DNA of 64,000 nt from assembly GCF_900176275.1 (NCBI RefSeq), contig NZ_FWXD01000010.1:62001-126000 (forward strand). Reading direction: 5' to 3'. Made by a program: the position numbers and the translations under genes. The stretch comes from Andreprevotia lacus DSM 23236 (GTDB taxonomy: Bacteria > Pseudomonadota > Gammaproteobacteria > Burkholderiales > Chitinibacteraceae). The notes beneath the pieces are model-generated. The model saw nothing but the letters and a program-made list of their open reading frames with translations, ran no database searches and had not been told where the DNA came from. How positions within the stretch are numbered: the first letter of the stretch is position 1; each line of letters opens with the position of its first letter. This document shows positions 8,855 to 18,108 of this stretch, piece by piece.

Positions 8855-9216
8855 TGAGCGAACTGGTTTTTGTTTACGGCACGCTCAAGCAAGGTTGCAG
8901 CAACCATCACTGGATGGACAAGGCGCCCTGTCTGGGGTCGGCCAGCACGGTGGCGCATTACGCGCTGTACACCATTCAATACCCGTTCCTGTATGACGGG
9001 CAGGCGCTTTATCCGGTCGAGGGCGAGGTATATCGCGTCAGCATGGCGGGGCTGCACAAGCTGGATATTCTGGAGGCTCATCCCGACGACTATTGCCGTC
9101 GGCAAATTCCGGTGCGACTGAGCGACGGGGCGGTGGTACAGGCTTGGACGTATTTCCACCCGCAACCCACCGGTGTGTTGCTGGAGCGGGGCGTGTTCGA
9201 GGAAGTACGACGCTAG
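8854..9216 (+). CDS. Gamma-glutamylcyclotransferase family protein
   Basis: At 120 residues it matches the small bacterial AIG2/GGCT-like family. Its signature FVYGTLKQG lies at residues 5-13, and the predicted catalytic Glu lies in LDILEAHPDDY (about 70-80). The family forms 5-oxoproline from gamma-glutamyl amines, but the substrate of the bacterial members is often unknown. The ATG overlaps the preceding stop, suggesting co-transcription. Confidence 0.85.
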   Translation: MSELVFVYGTLKQGCSNHHWMDKAPCLGSASTVAHYALYTIQYPFLYDGQALYPVEGEVYRVSMAGLHKLDILEAHPDDYCRRQIPVRLSDGAVVQAWTYFHPQPTGVLLERGVFEEVRR

Positions 9217-9271
9217 GCTGGATCGGCTATGCTTGCAGGGCCACGCCACGCGAGTGTGGCAAGGAGGAGTG

Positions 9272-9502
9272 ATGGATACCAGCAAGCATGATCTGACGGC
9301 ATTGTTCGGACAGTTGGGCCTGCCCGATGATGCGGCATCGATCGCGTTGTTCCTGCATGCGCATCATATCGGCCGCGGCGATGAGCTGGCCGCTGCGCCA
9401 TTCTGGAATGACGCCCAGGCGCGCTTTCTGGCCGAGGAAATCGACCGCGACGGCGATTGGGCCGAGGTGATCGACGAACTGGCGGCAAGATTGAGCCACT
9501 AG
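9272..9502 (+). CDS. DUF2789 family protein
   Basis: This 76-residue acidic helical protein starts at ATG 9272 behind a strong AAGGAGGAG site (9261-9269). The sequence, beginning MDTSKHDLTALFGQLGLP and containing APFWNDAQARFLAEEI, matches the DUF2789 family of unknown function found in gamma- and betaproteobacteria. It ends 13 bases before the convergent serB gene. Confidence 0.85.
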   Translation: MDTSKHDLTALFGQLGLPDDAASIALFLHAHHIGRGDELAAAPFWNDAQARFLAEEIDRDGDWAEVIDELAARLSH

Positions 9503-9515
9503 CCGTCGCAAGCGC

Positions 9516-10355
9516 TCACAGGAAGTAGTTGAGTACGCCTTCCAGTCCCACCTGATTGATGCTGTACGGCGCTTCGGCCTTGACCTTGGGCTTGGCGTGG
9601 CAGGCTACGCCATAGCCGGCCTCGTGCAGCATGGGCAGGTCGTTGGCGCCATCGCCGATGGCAACCACCTGGTCGCGGCGCAGGCCCAGCTCTTCGCGGA
9701 AGGCAATCAGCTCGGTTTTCTTGCGTTCCGCATCGACGATATCGCCGTTGACCTTGCCGGTGAGCTTGCCGTTGTCGATTTCCAGCACATTGGCAATCGC
9801 GCGGCTCAGGCTCAAGCGGGTTTGCAGCTTGCCGGTGAAGAAGGTGAAACCGCCGGAAATCAGCAGCGTTTTCGCGCCTGCCTGCTGGAAGCCCTTGAGC
9901 ATTTTTTCTGCGCCGGCCATCAATTGCAGGCGTTCATCGTAAACGCGCGCCAGCGCGCTTTCCTCCAGGCCGGCCAGCAGTGCTACGCGGCGGGTAAGGC
10001 TCTCGCGGAAATCCAGTTCGCCACGCATTGCGGCAGCAGTGATGTCGGCCACTTGCGGTTTGATCCCGACCATGTCTGCGATTTCGTCGATGCACTCGAT
10101 GGTGATCAAGGTGGAGTCCATGTCCATCACCACCAGACCGATATCGTGCACGTTGGCGTCCTCCGGGATGAAGGCATAATCGAGCTGATTGCTCTCGCAG
10201 AAATCGGCTACCGCTTCGTCATTGTCGATGTGCGCGCCGAGCAGACGGAAGGCCTGCTGGTTGATCGCATCGATCTGGTAGGCATCGGACAGCCGGGCGA
10301 GCTGCTTGAGGTCTTGCGTGGCGATGTTCGGGGCTTGGATGACGAGGCGATGCAT
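9516..10355 (-). CDS. serB: Phosphoserine phosphatase SerB
   Basis: SerB hydrolyses O-phosphoserine to L-serine, the last step of serine synthesis. The 279-residue protein has an N-terminal ACT-like region (about 1-70) and a HAD phosphatase core: the nucleophile motif DMDST (about 78-82), SGGFTFF (about 166) and GDGANDLPM (about 234) for metal binding. Length and motifs are normal for the family. Confidence 0.95.
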   Translation of the reverse strand: MHRLVIQAPNIATQDLKQLARLSDAYQIDAINQQAFRLLGAHIDNDEAVADFCESNQLDYAFIPEDANVHDIGLVVMDMDSTLITIECIDEIADMVGIKPQVADITAAAMRGELDFRESLTRRVALLAGLEESALARVYDERLQLMAGAEKMLKGFQQAGAKTLLISGGFTFFTGKLQTRLSLSRAIANVLEIDNGKLTGKVNGDIVDAERKKTELIAFREELGLRRDQVVAIGDGANDLPMLHEAGYGVACHAKPKVKAEAPYSINQVGLEGVLNYFL

Positions 10356-10407
10356 GGCGGCAGGGCTTTGAAAGGCGCAAAAGCGCGATTATAGCCGAGC
10401 CAGCGGC

Positions 10408-10435
10408 GGACGCGGGTTCGACTCCCGCCGTCCAC
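10408..10435 (+). other. Fragment resembling the 3' end of tmRNA (possible attachment site remnant)
   Basis: GGACGCGGGTTCGACTCCCG at 10408-10427, then CCGTCCAC, reproduces the T-arm and 3' end of proteobacterial tmRNA (ssrA). The bases upstream do not fold as the rest of a tmRNA or tRNA, so this is only a fragment. The 3' end of ssrA is a common integration site, and such fragments are left when an element inserts and carries a copy. No integrase gene is in the window. Similarity is by recall, not a database search. Confidence 0.4.
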
Positions 10436-10453
10436 AGGGAATCCACAGGGAAT
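10432..10453. repeat. 11-bp tandem direct repeat
   Basis: CCACAGGGAAT occurs twice head to tail at 10432-10442 and 10443-10453, directly after the tmRNA-like fragment and just before the stop of the SPOR-domain gene. Confidence 0.7.
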
Positions 10454-10458
10454 GATGA

Positions 10459-11208
10459 TCAGTTGTTTTTCAGGACCGGCTCTATGCCCAGTGCGCGCAG
10501 CTTGGCGGCGGCAGCATCGGCCTCCGCCTTGTTCTTGAATGGCCCGATTTGCACGCGGGTTTCCAGATAGGCCGGAATGCCGGCGGTCTGCAGGCGCTTG
10601 AGCAGCTTCTCGGCATTGTCGGCGTGCAGGAACACGCCAGCCTGTACGCTGTAGCCGCCGGGGCCGCGTACTGCCTCGGGTTGGTCGGCGGGGGGCAGCA
10701 GACTGCCGGGTTGCAGCAGGCGGTCTGCATCGCGTGCGGCTGCTCGTGCCGGCGTGTGCGGGCTGGCCGGTGTCTGGATGACCGGTGGTGCGGTATTGAC
10801 CGGTGCTGGTGCGTTGGTAATGCGCGGCGGCACTTTGCCCGAGATGGGCGTTGAAGTAGGGCGTACGGTCGCTGCGGCGGCCGGTGCTGCGGTGGGCGCC
10901 GTCGTTGGTGTCGGGGCTGTGGTGGGGGTGAGGGTGGCCCCCGGCGCGCTGGCAGCGGCAGGTTCGCTGGCCACGGCAGAGGCCGGCTCTTCGGTGGGGG
11001 CCTGGGTGGGCTCGCTGGCTTGCGGGGCAATGCGCGGCGTGCTGGTGGTGGTTTCCAGCTTGGGCTTTTCGTCCGGCCGGTCCAGCAGGTAGATGCCGCC
11101 CAGTACGACGATGATCAGGCCGGCGGCAATGCCCAGCCGCCAGTAAACCTGCTCGCGCAGGCGGCGCTGTTCGGCCTGTTGCAGTATCGGGTCGAATCCG
11201 TCGCTCAT
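10459..11208 (-). CDS. SPOR-domain cell-envelope protein
   Basis: This 249-residue protein has a short cytoplasmic N-terminus, one transmembrane helix (about residues 25-43, GIAAGLIIVVLGGIYLL), a long Ala/Pro/Thr-rich linker (about 55-165) and a C-terminal SPOR domain (about 175-247, starting GGYSVQAGVFLHADNAEKLL). SPOR domains bind denuded glycan strands of septal peptidoglycan, so the protein probably locates to the division site, as FtsN or DedD do. The low-complexity linker makes precise orthology uncertain. Confidence 0.85.
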   Translation of the reverse strand: MSDGFDPILQQAEQRRLREQVYWRLGIAAGLIIVVLGGIYLLDRPDEKPKLETTTSTPRIAPQASEPTQAPTEEPASAVASEPAAASAPGATLTPTTAPTPTTAPTAAPAAAATVRPTSTPISGKVPPRITNAPAPVNTAPPVIQTPASPHTPARAAARDADRLLQPGSLLPPADQPEAVRGPGGYSVQAGVFLHADNAEKLLKRLQTAGIPAYLETRVQIGPFKNKAEADAAAAKLRALGIEPVLKNN

Positions 11209-11269
11209 TGCGCTGCTGTGTGCTCGATTGAATCTTTAATCGGGGTGTAAGGCAGAGGTGGTATAGATT

Positions 11270-11278
11270 TGCTATACT
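11270..11278 (+). promoter_or_regulatory. Candidate extended -10 promoter element upstream of ndk
   Basis: TGC followed by TATACT (11273-11278) fits an extended -10 element; no good -35 is seen 17 bases upstream. It would give an ndk leader of about 175 bases. The 250-base gap upstream of ndk holds no gene. Confidence 0.35.
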
Positions 11279-11458
11279 GTCCGGCTATTCAGCCTGCGTC
11301 GCAGGTCTGGCGTGGGGTCCGGATGTGCTCTTTGCCAGCGAGGCTATCCCAAAGCGATGGGGCTTGTAAACGAATTCGATTGTTGCCGTGCCGCCCGTGC
11401 CGGTGGCTGATCAATACACATCTGCAATTCAACCTTTAACACCTATTTTGGAGTAATC

Positions 11459-11887
11459 ATGGCTATTGAACGCACACTGTCGATCATCAAACCCGATGCA
11501 GTTGCCAAGAACGTGATCGGCAAGATCTACGACCGTTTTGAATCGGCTGGCCTGAAGATCGTTGCTGCCAAATTCAAGCAACTGTCGCGCGCTGAAGCCG
11601 AAGGCTTCTACGCCGTGCACAAGGAACGCCCGTTCTTCAATGATCTGGTGACCTTTATGGTGTCCGGCCCGGTGATGATCCAGGCGCTGGAAGGCGAAGG
11701 CGCCGTGCTGAAGAACCGTGAACTGATGGGTGCTACCGACCCGAAGAAGGCTGACGCCGGCACCATTCGCGCCGACTTCGCCGCTTCGATCGACGCCAAT
11801 GCCGTGCATGGCTCCGATTCGCTGGAAAATGCTGCAATCGAAATCGCTTACTTCTTCGCCTCGAGCGAAGTGTACGCAGGTCGCTAA
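11459..11887 (+). CDS. ndk: Nucleoside diphosphate kinase
   Basis: Ndk transfers the gamma phosphate from ATP to nucleoside diphosphates through a phosphohistidine. The 142-residue product is full length, with the start [15 protein letters not shown] and the active-site motif NAVHGSDS (His about 117). TTTTGGAG precedes the ATG. It opens the conserved ndk-rlmN-pilW-rodZ-ispG-hisS cluster and is followed 13 bases later by rlmN. Confidence 0.97.
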   Translation: MAIERTLSIIKPDAVAKNVIGKIYDRFESAGLKIVAAKFKQLSRAEAEGFYAVHKERPFFNDLVTFMVSGPVMIQALEGEGAVLKNRELMGATDPKKADAGTIRADFAASIDANAVHGSDSLENAAIEIAYFFASSEVYAGR

Positions 11888-11900
11888 GACCGGGAAGGGA

Positions 11901-13037
11901 ATGATGTCGGTCAATCTGCTCAATTACGATGCGGACGGTCTTGCCGAGCTGATGACTCAGTTGGGCGAGAAGCCTTTCCGCGCCAAGCAACTGATGAAAT
12001 GGATTCATCAGCGTGGCGAGGCCGATTTTGCGCAGATGACCGATATCGCCAAAAGCCTGCGTGAAAAGCTCACGCACGATGCTGAAATCAAGGCCCCGGA
12101 CCTGCTATCCGAGAAAATCGCCTCGGACGGTACGGCCAAATGGCTGCTGGACGTCAATGTCGGCAACGGCATTGAAACCGTGTTCATCCCCGAGGATGAT
12201 CGCGGCACCTTGTGTGTATCCAGCCAGGTGGGCTGCGCGCTCGATTGCACCTTCTGCTCGACCGCCAAGCAGGGCTTTAACCGCAACCTGAGCGTGGCCG
12301 AGATCATCGGTCAGCTGTGGTGGGCGGAAAACCGCCTGACCGATGCGCAGGCCCGTATCGGCGAGACGCCACTGGAGCCAGGTGGCCGCAAGGTGACCAA
12401 CATCGTCATGATGGGCATGGGCGAGCCGCTGGCCAATTTCGACAACGTGGTAGCCGCCATGCGGCTGATGCTGGATGACAACGCCTATGGGCTGAGTCGT
12501 CGTCGCGTCACGCTGTCTACCTCGGGCATCGTGCCCGCCATGGACAAGTTGCGCGATGCCTGCCCGGTGTCGCTGGCCGTGTCGCTGCATGCGCCGAATG
12601 ACGCGATTCGCGACGAAATCGTGCCCATCAACAAGAAATATCCGTTGAAAGAGCTGCTGGCGGCCTGCAATCGTTATCTGGAAAAGGCACCGCGCGATTT
12701 CATCACTTTTGAGTATGTGATGCTGGCCGGTATCAACGATCAGCCCGAGCATGCGCGCCAGCTCGCAGCGCTGGTGCGTGAGGTGCCGTGCAAGATCAAC
12801 CTGATTCCGTGGAACCCGTTTCCGGGTGCGGACTACAATCGTTCGGGCCGTGATGCTATCCTCGCGTTCCGGGATATCCTTGTCGAAGCCGGTTATGTGG
12901 CAACGGTACGGAAAACCCGCGGCGACGATATTGACGCCGCCTGCGGCCAGTTGGCTGGTCAGGTGAAGGACAAGACCCGGCGTGCCGAGAAGCATGCCGC
13001 GGCAATGGAAGCAAAACCGATCATATTCCGCCCCTGA
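11901..13037 (+). CDS. rlmN: Dual-specificity 23S rRNA/tRNA adenine-C2 methyltransferase RlmN
   Basis: RlmN is a radical-SAM enzyme that methylates C2 of A2503 in 23S rRNA and A37 in some tRNAs. The 378-residue protein has the cluster-binding motif [14 protein letters not shown] (about 113-126), [10 protein letters not shown] and the C-terminal region with the second catalytic Cys ([10 protein letters not shown], about 345). Starts at ATG 11901 or 11904 are both possible after AAGGGA; an open frame extends upstream into ndk but similarity begins at VNLLNYD. Confidence 0.95.
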   Translation: MMSVNLLNYDADGLAELMTQLGEKPFRAKQLMKWIHQRGEADFAQMTDIAKSLREKLTHDAEIKAPDLLSEKIASDGTAKWLLDVNVGNGIETVFIPEDDRGTLCVSSQVGCALDCTFCSTAKQGFNRNLSVAEIIGQLWWAENRLTDAQARIGETPLEPGGRKVTNIVMMGMGEPLANFDNVVAAMRLMLDDNAYGLSRRRVTLSTSGIVPAMDKLRDACPVSLAVSLHAPNDAIRDEIVPINKKYPLKELLAACNRYLEKAPRDFITFEYVMLAGINDQPEHARQLAALVREVPCKINLIPWNPFPGADYNRSGRDAILAFRDILVEAGYVATVRKTRGDDIDAACGQLAGQVKDKTRRAEKHAAAMEAKPIIFRP

Positions 13038-13049
13038 CGTGAGGACCGA

Positions 13050-13811
13050 ATGACGCTCAAACCCTTTGCACTACTGCTTTCGCTGTTGCTGATGGCAAGC
13101 ACTGTGGTTCGAGCCGATGACGATGATACCCCCGGCAAGAATCGGGCCTCCATCTATACCCAGCTGGCTGCCGAGTACTTGCGCCGAGGGCAGCTCAGCG
13201 TGGCGCTGGATGATATCCAGAGGGCCATGGAGGCCGATCCGAAATGGCCTGCCGCGCGTAGCGTGGCTGGCCTGATTTTCTATCAGATGCAGGACTACGC
13301 ATCTGCACAGAAGCAGTTTCAGGAGGCGCTGCGTCTGGCACCGGAAGACCCGGATGCCAATCACAACTACGGCTGGTTTCTGTGCGAACGCGGCAAGGCG
13401 CAAGATGGCATTGCCTATTTCCTGACTGCTGCCAAGAACCCACTGTACGCGACACCTGAAAAATCGTTGATCAAGGCGGGTGACTGCACGGCCAAGGGTG
13501 GTGATCTGGAAGGTGCGCGATTGTTCTATCTGCAAGCGCTCAAGGCGCGTATCAGCAGCCCGCTTGCCAGGCAGCAATTGATTGAACTTGATCTGAAGCG
13601 CAATGATGTGCCAGAAGCGCGCCGTTATATGACCGAGTTGCAAAAGCTGGTTCAGCCCAGCGCTGCGCTGGCCTGGCTGGCGCTGCGTGTTGAACGGGCT
13701 GCTGGCGAAAAAGACGGCGAGGCACGCTATGCAGACTTGCTGCGCAAGGCTTATCCTGATGCGCCCGAAACTGCCCGCCTCCTGAACAATCAATACGACG
13801 CAGCCGAATGA
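13050..13811 (+). CDS. pilW: Type IV pilus biogenesis/stability protein PilW (PilF)
   Basis: The 253-residue protein has a signal sequence (about 1-22) and tetratricopeptide repeats across about residues 30-200, including YTQLAAEYLRRGQLSVALDD and DANHNYGWFLCERGKAQDG. This is the pilotin-type TPR protein that helps assemble or stabilise the PilQ secretin. Its place between rlmN and rodZ matches the conserved cluster. No lipobox Cys is seen in the signal region, so it may be a soluble periplasmic form. Confidence 0.9.
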   Translation: MTLKPFALLLSLLLMASTVVRADDDDTPGKNRASIYTQLAAEYLRRGQLSVALDDIQRAMEADPKWPAARSVAGLIFYQMQDYASAQKQFQEALRLAPEDPDANHNYGWFLCERGKAQDGIAYFLTAAKNPLYATPEKSLIKAGDCTAKGGDLEGARLFYLQALKARISSPLARQQLIELDLKRNDVPEARRYMTELQKLVQPSAALAWLALRVERAAGEKDGEARYADLLRKAYPDAPETARLLNNQYDAAE

Positions 13812-14788
13812 CCGCACAAGAACAAGAATTCAACACGAATCCCGGCCGGCCCGGCACCATCAGCGTTGGCGCTCGCCTCAAGGCCCGGCGTGAACAGCTG
13901 GGCATGACCATTGAACAGGCAGCACAGCAGCTCAAGCTGACCAAGACCCAAGTTGCCGCCATCGAGCGCGATGCGTATGACACGCTGCCCGGCAATACCT
14001 TTGCCCGCGGCTTTGTGCGCAACTATGCCCGCTTGCTGGAAATCGACCCAGCCCCGCTGCTGGACGATCTGGTTGCCTGGTTGCCTGTCGAGCGCGTGCA
14101 GACTGCGCTGCCCAAGGTGCATGAAGAAGAGGCCTTTGCTGGCAGGCGCAATGTCGGCAAGGGTATCCAGTTCTATTTGTCGGTGGCTGTCAGTGCCGTG
14201 TTGAGTGCTGGCGTTGGCATGTGGTATCTGAAATCGCCAGCATCGCCGCAGCTGGATACCCAGCCTGCGCTGACCGTGGCCTCGGAAGCGTCGTCAGTGC
14301 TTGCGGTGGCCAGCGAGGTGGCAAGCAATACGGATGGCGCCGCAGCCAGTGCAAGTGCAGCCAGTGAAGTGACCGCAGCGGCCAGCGCGCCCGCGCCACA
14401 AGCCACGGCGCAGCCTACGCTGGCGCCAACGCCGGCCCCGACAGCTGCCCCAGCGCCTACCGTTGCGCCTGCTGCTCCGGCCGTGGCATCCAAGCCTGCC
14501 GCCGCAGCCAGTGCCGCCAAGGCGGCTTCGCGTGCGTCGGCCGTAGTGGGCAATGGTGAACTGCGCCTGGTGGCCGAGGCCGATACCTGGGTGCAGGTGT
14601 TTGATGCACACGGCAACAAATTGCTGTCCGAAATCGTGAAGCAGGGTGAAAGCCGCGCCATTGGTGGCGCAGCGCCTTACAAGCTGAAAATCGGCAATGC
14701 GCCGAAAACCAAAGTCTACCTGCGTGGCAAGGCAATCGATCTGAGTACCTATACCAAGACCGATGTGGCCACGCTGGAATTGCAATAA
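13808..14788 (+). CDS. rodZ: RodZ-like helix-turn-helix cytoskeletal protein
   Basis: The 326-residue protein has an N-terminal helix-turn-helix (about 18-90; GARLKARREQLGMTIEQAA), a transmembrane helix (about 118-137), a long Ala/Pro/Ser-rich periplasmic linker and a C-terminal DUF4115 beta domain (about 245-325). RodZ links MreB to the cell-wall elongation machinery and sets rod shape. The start overlaps the pilW stop (ATGA). Confidence 0.9.
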   Translation: MTAQEQEFNTNPGRPGTISVGARLKARREQLGMTIEQAAQQLKLTKTQVAAIERDAYDTLPGNTFARGFVRNYARLLEIDPAPLLDDLVAWLPVERVQTALPKVHEEEAFAGRRNVGKGIQFYLSVAVSAVLSAGVGMWYLKSPASPQLDTQPALTVASEASSVLAVASEVASNTDGAAASASAASEVTAAASAPAPQATAQPTLAPTPAPTAAPAPTVAPAAPAVASKPAAAASAAKAASRASAVVGNGELRLVAEADTWVQVFDAHGNKLLSEIVKQGESRAIGGAAPYKLKIGNAPKTKVYLRGKAIDLSTYTKTDVATLELQ

Positions 14789-14805
14789 GCAGATAGAAGC
14801 GATCC

Positions 14806-16083
14806 ATGAGCGATGTACTGATTCCCCGCCGCCAGACCCGCCAGGTACGGGTTGGCAATGTCTGGGTGGGTAGCGATCACCCGGTGCTGGTGCAGTCGAT
14901 GACCAATACCGATACCGCCGATGCCGAAGGCACGGCGCGGCAGATTTTCGAGCTGTGGCGTGCCGGCTCCGAAGCCGTGCGCATCACCGTCAACAGCCCG
15001 GAGGCGGCAGCGCAGGTTGCCACCATCAAGACCAAGCTGGAGAACTGGGGCTGCAAAGTGCCCATCGTCGGTGATTTCCACTTCAACGGCGACCGGCTGC
15101 TGCGTGATTATCCGGACTGTGCCGAGGCGCTGGCCAAATACCGCATCAACCCCGGCAACGTCGGCAAGGGCAGCAAGCGCGACGAAAAATTCGCCTACAT
15201 GGTCGAAAAAGCCATCGAGTACGATAAAGCGGTGCGTATTGGTGTGAACTGGGGTTCGCTCGATCAGGCCATGGCCACGCGTTTGATGGACGAAAACGCC
15301 AAACTGGCCCAACCGCTGCCGGTCGAGGCCATCATGCGCGAAGCGCTGATCCGCTCCGCGCTGGAATCGGCCGAGCAGGCCATCGGCTGGGGTCTGTCGG
15401 CCGACAAGATCATCCTGTCGTGCAAGGTATCGCATGTGCAGGACTTGATCGCCGTGTATCGCGATCTGGCCAAGCGCTGCGATTTTCCGCTGCACTTGGG
15501 GCTGACCGAAGCCGGCATGGGCTCCAAGGGCATTGTGGCATCCAGCGCGGCGCTGGCCGTCTTGCTGCAGGAAGGTATAGGCGACACTGTGCGCATTTCG
15601 CTCACCCCCGAGCCGGGTGGCGACCGAACCAAGGAAGTCATCGTTGCGCAGGAACTGCTGCAGACCATGGGTTTGCGCAGCTTCACCCCGCTGGTCACTG
15701 CCTGCCCCGGTTGTGGCCGTACTACCTCGACCGTATTCCAGGAGCTGGCGCGCGATATCCAGGAATTCCTGCGCGTGCAGATGCCGGTGTGGCGCGAAGC
15801 CTATCCGGGCGTGGAAGAAATGAAGGTCGCGGTGATGGGCTGTGTGGTGAACGGGCCGGGTGAATCCAAGCTGGCCGACATCGGCATCAGTCTGCCCGGC
15901 ACCGGTGAAGTGCCGGTCTGCCCGGTCTACGTGGACGGTGAAAAGACCGTGACGCTCAAGGGCGACCATGTGGCGGTCGAATTCCAGGCCATCGTCGAAG
16001 ATTACGTCAAGACACGCTATGGCGAAGACGGCGCAAAGCGCCGCCAGACCAGCAGCAAAACAATTTCTTTGAAGGCAGTTTGA
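14806..16083 (+). CDS. ispG: 4-hydroxy-3-methylbut-2-en-1-yl diphosphate synthase IspG
   Basis: IspG (GcpE) converts MEcPP to HMBPP in the non-mevalonate isoprenoid pathway, using a [4Fe-4S] cluster. The 425-residue protein includes [17 protein letters not shown] near the start and the cluster cysteines in TACPGCGRT (about 299-307) and [11 protein letters not shown] (about 342-352). Length is normal. It lies 17 bases after rodZ and before hisS, the widely conserved order. Confidence 0.97.
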   Translation: MSDVLIPRRQTRQVRVGNVWVGSDHPVLVQSMTNTDTADAEGTARQIFELWRAGSEAVRITVNSPEAAAQVATIKTKLENWGCKVPIVGDFHFNGDRLLRDYPDCAEALAKYRINPGNVGKGSKRDEKFAYMVEKAIEYDKAVRIGVNWGSLDQAMATRLMDENAKLAQPLPVEAIMREALIRSALESAEQAIGWGLSADKIILSCKVSHVQDLIAVYRDLAKRCDFPLHLGLTEAGMGSKGIVASSAALAVLLQEGIGDTVRISLTPEPGGDRTKEVIVAQELLQTMGLRSFTPLVTACPGCGRTTSTVFQELARDIQEFLRVQMPVWREAYPGVEEMKVAVMGCVVNGPGESKLADIGISLPGTGEVPVCPVYVDGEKTVTLKGDHVAVEFQAIVEDYVKTRYGEDGAKRRQTSSKTISLKAV

Positions 16084-16134
16084 ACGATAAGCCTCGTTCA
16101 GCTGCCTGTTTCTGATCCAGATTGAAGCATACCC

Positions 16135-17427
16135 ATGAGTAAAACCATCCAGAGCATCAAGGGCATGAATGACGCGCTGCCCATTGCAAACAAGGCCGCG
16201 CCGATTCCGACCCCGGTCTGGCTGCATTTCGAAGCAGTCGTGCGTGACTGGCTTGCCGCCTATGGTTATGAGCAGATGCGTACGCCGGTATTGGAATACA
16301 CCGCATTGTTCGTGCGTGGTGTTGGCGAGCACACGGATATTGTCGAAAAGGAAATGTATTCGTTCGAAGACAGCCTGAACGGCGATCAGCTGGTGCTGCG
16401 CCCCGAGGGCACCGCTGGCTGTGTGCGTGCCTGCATCGAGCACGGCCTGTTGTACAACCAGACCCAGCGCCTGTGGTATACCGGACCGATGTTCCGCCAC
16501 GAACGCCCGCAGAAAGGCCGTTATCGTCAGTTCCATCAAGTCGGCGTGGAGGCATTCGGCTTTGCCGGCGCGGAAGTCGATGCCGAGCTGATCGCCATGC
16601 TGGCCGACCTGTGGCAACGCCTGGGTCTGACCGGTCTGCAGCTGGAACTCAACTCGCTGGGTGATGTGGCCGAGCGTGCCGCACATCGTGCCGAGCTGAT
16701 TGCCTATCTGGAAAAGCACGTCGATATCCTCGACGAGGACGGCAAGCGCCGCCTGTATACCAACCCGCTGCGCGTGCTGGACACCAAGAACCCGGCGCTG
16801 CAGGAAATGGCTGAAAACGCGCCGCGCCTGGCTGATTTTCTCGGTGAGGAATCACGTGCCCACTTTGCCCGCGTGCGCCAGCTGCTCGACGATGCCGGCA
16901 TTGCCTACACCTTGAATGACCGCCTGGTGCGTGGCCTCGATTACTACAACCGCACCGTTTTCGAGTGGACCACCAGCGAGCTGGGCGCGCAGGCGACCGT
17001 GGCAGCGGGTGGCCGCTATGATGGCCTGGTCGAGCAACTGGGCGGCAAGCCATGCCCTGGCGTCGGTTTTGGCATCGGTATCGAACGCCTGCTGTTGCTG
17101 CTGGAAGTGCAGGGCATCAACCCGCCGGCCAGCAATCCGGATGTGTACCTGATCAACGACGGCGATGCTGCTGGCCGTGCTGCGTTTGGTGTGGCACGTG
17201 CGCTGCGCGCTGCCGGCCTCAAGGTGGTGCTGCATGCTGGCGGTGGCAGTTTCAAGTCGCAATTCAAGAAGGCCGATGCCTCCGGCGCGCGTTATGCGGT
17301 GGTGATCGGCGAGAGCGAAGCCGAAGCGGGTACGGCCAATCTGAAGCGTCTGACCGGTGATGGCGGAGGTGAACAAATCACCTTGCCGCAAGCAGGGCTG
17401 GCGGCACAAATCCTCGCTGCGGCATAA
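16135..17427 (+). CDS. hisS: Histidyl-tRNA synthetase
   Basis: The 430-residue class II synthetase charges tRNA-His. Motif 2 lies in [21 protein letters not shown] (about 117-136), the histidine-binding motif [15 protein letters not shown] is near 263-277, motif 3 is near [11 protein letters not shown], and a C-terminal anticodon-binding domain follows. Normal length. Confidence 0.97.
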   Translation: MSKTIQSIKGMNDALPIANKAAPIPTPVWLHFEAVVRDWLAAYGYEQMRTPVLEYTALFVRGVGEHTDIVEKEMYSFEDSLNGDQLVLRPEGTAGCVRACIEHGLLYNQTQRLWYTGPMFRHERPQKGRYRQFHQVGVEAFGFAGAEVDAELIAMLADLWQRLGLTGLQLELNSLGDVAERAAHRAELIAYLEKHVDILDEDGKRRLYTNPLRVLDTKNPALQEMAENAPRLADFLGEESRAHFARVRQLLDDAGIAYTLNDRLVRGLDYYNRTVFEWTTSELGAQATVAAGGRYDGLVEQLGGKPCPGVGFGIGIERLLLLLEVQGINPPASNPDVYLINDGDAAGRAAFGVARALRAAGLKVVLHAGGGSFKSQFKKADASGARYAVVIGESEAEAGTANLKRLTGDGGGEQITLPQAGLAAQILAAA

Positions 17428-17481
17428 TCCGGCAGCAAACCACTCTCAAGCGATGCCCTCGGGGCCGCAAGGATCATAAAA

Positions 17482-18108
17482 ATGGCATTCGATCTGCAAG
17501 AACAAGAACAAATCGCCGAACTCAAGGCATGGTGGAAAGACTGGGGCAAATATCTGGCTGCCGTGCTGGCTGCGGCCGGCATTGGCTATCTGGGCTGGCA
17601 GGGCTGGTCTGCTTACCAGACCAGTGATGCCCAATCAGCGGCCGAAATCTATGCCAAGGCCGAGCTGCTGGGGAACGATGCCGCCAAGCTGAAGGCAGAA
17701 GCGCAGAAGTTGCAGAATGAATATGGCAGCACCGGTTTTGCCGCGCGCGCGACCTTGCTGGCCGCCAAGGCATCTGCCAGCAATGGGGATTTCAAGGAAG
17801 CCGCTCTTCAGTTGCAGTGGGTCATCGGCCACGCTGGCGAAGCTGGCCTGCGTGATGCTGCCCGCCTGCGTCTGGCGGCGGTGAATATCGACCTGAAGCA
17901 ATATGATGCAGCGCTGGCCGCTCTCAAGGGTCGGGAAGAGGCCGCATCGACGGCGTTGTTTGCAGAAGCCAGTGGCGACGTGCTGGCCGAGAAGGGTGAT
18001 GTGGCCGGCGCACGCGATGCCTACAAGCAGGCACTGGCCAAGCTGGACAAGAACGCACCCAATTATCCGTTTGTCGAAGTCAAGCTGGCTGCGCTGGGGA
18101 ACGTATGA
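17482..18108 (+). CDS. yfgM: YfgM-like membrane-anchored TPR protein
   Basis: The 208-residue protein has a cytoplasmic N-terminus, one transmembrane helix (about 20-38, GKYLAAVLAAAGIGYLGW) and a periplasmic TPR-like region. It belongs to the UPF0070/YfgM family, described as an ancillary SecYEG subunit that links the translocon to periplasmic chaperones. It sits between hisS and bamB as in E. coli and overlaps bamB by four bases. Confidence 0.9.
   Translation: MAFDLQEQEQIAELKAWWKDWGKYLAAVLAAAGIGYLGWQGWSAYQTSDAQSAAEIYAKAELLGNDAAKLKAEAQKLQNEYGSTGFAARATLLAAKASASNGDFKEAALQLQWVIGHAGEAGLRDAARLRLAAVNIDLKQYDAALAALKGREEAASTALFAEASGDVLAEKGDVAGARDAYKQALAKLDKNAPNYPFVEVKLAALGNV

Noticed and set aside
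10380-10440. Complete tRNA or tmRNA gene
   Set aside because: Only the T-arm and 3' end are present; no acceptor 5' strand, D-arm or anticodon arm can be found upstream.
14749-16719. 656-residue open frame on the minus strand
   Set aside because: It is the shadow of ispG and hisS and crosses their boundary; no ribosome site or recognisable domain.
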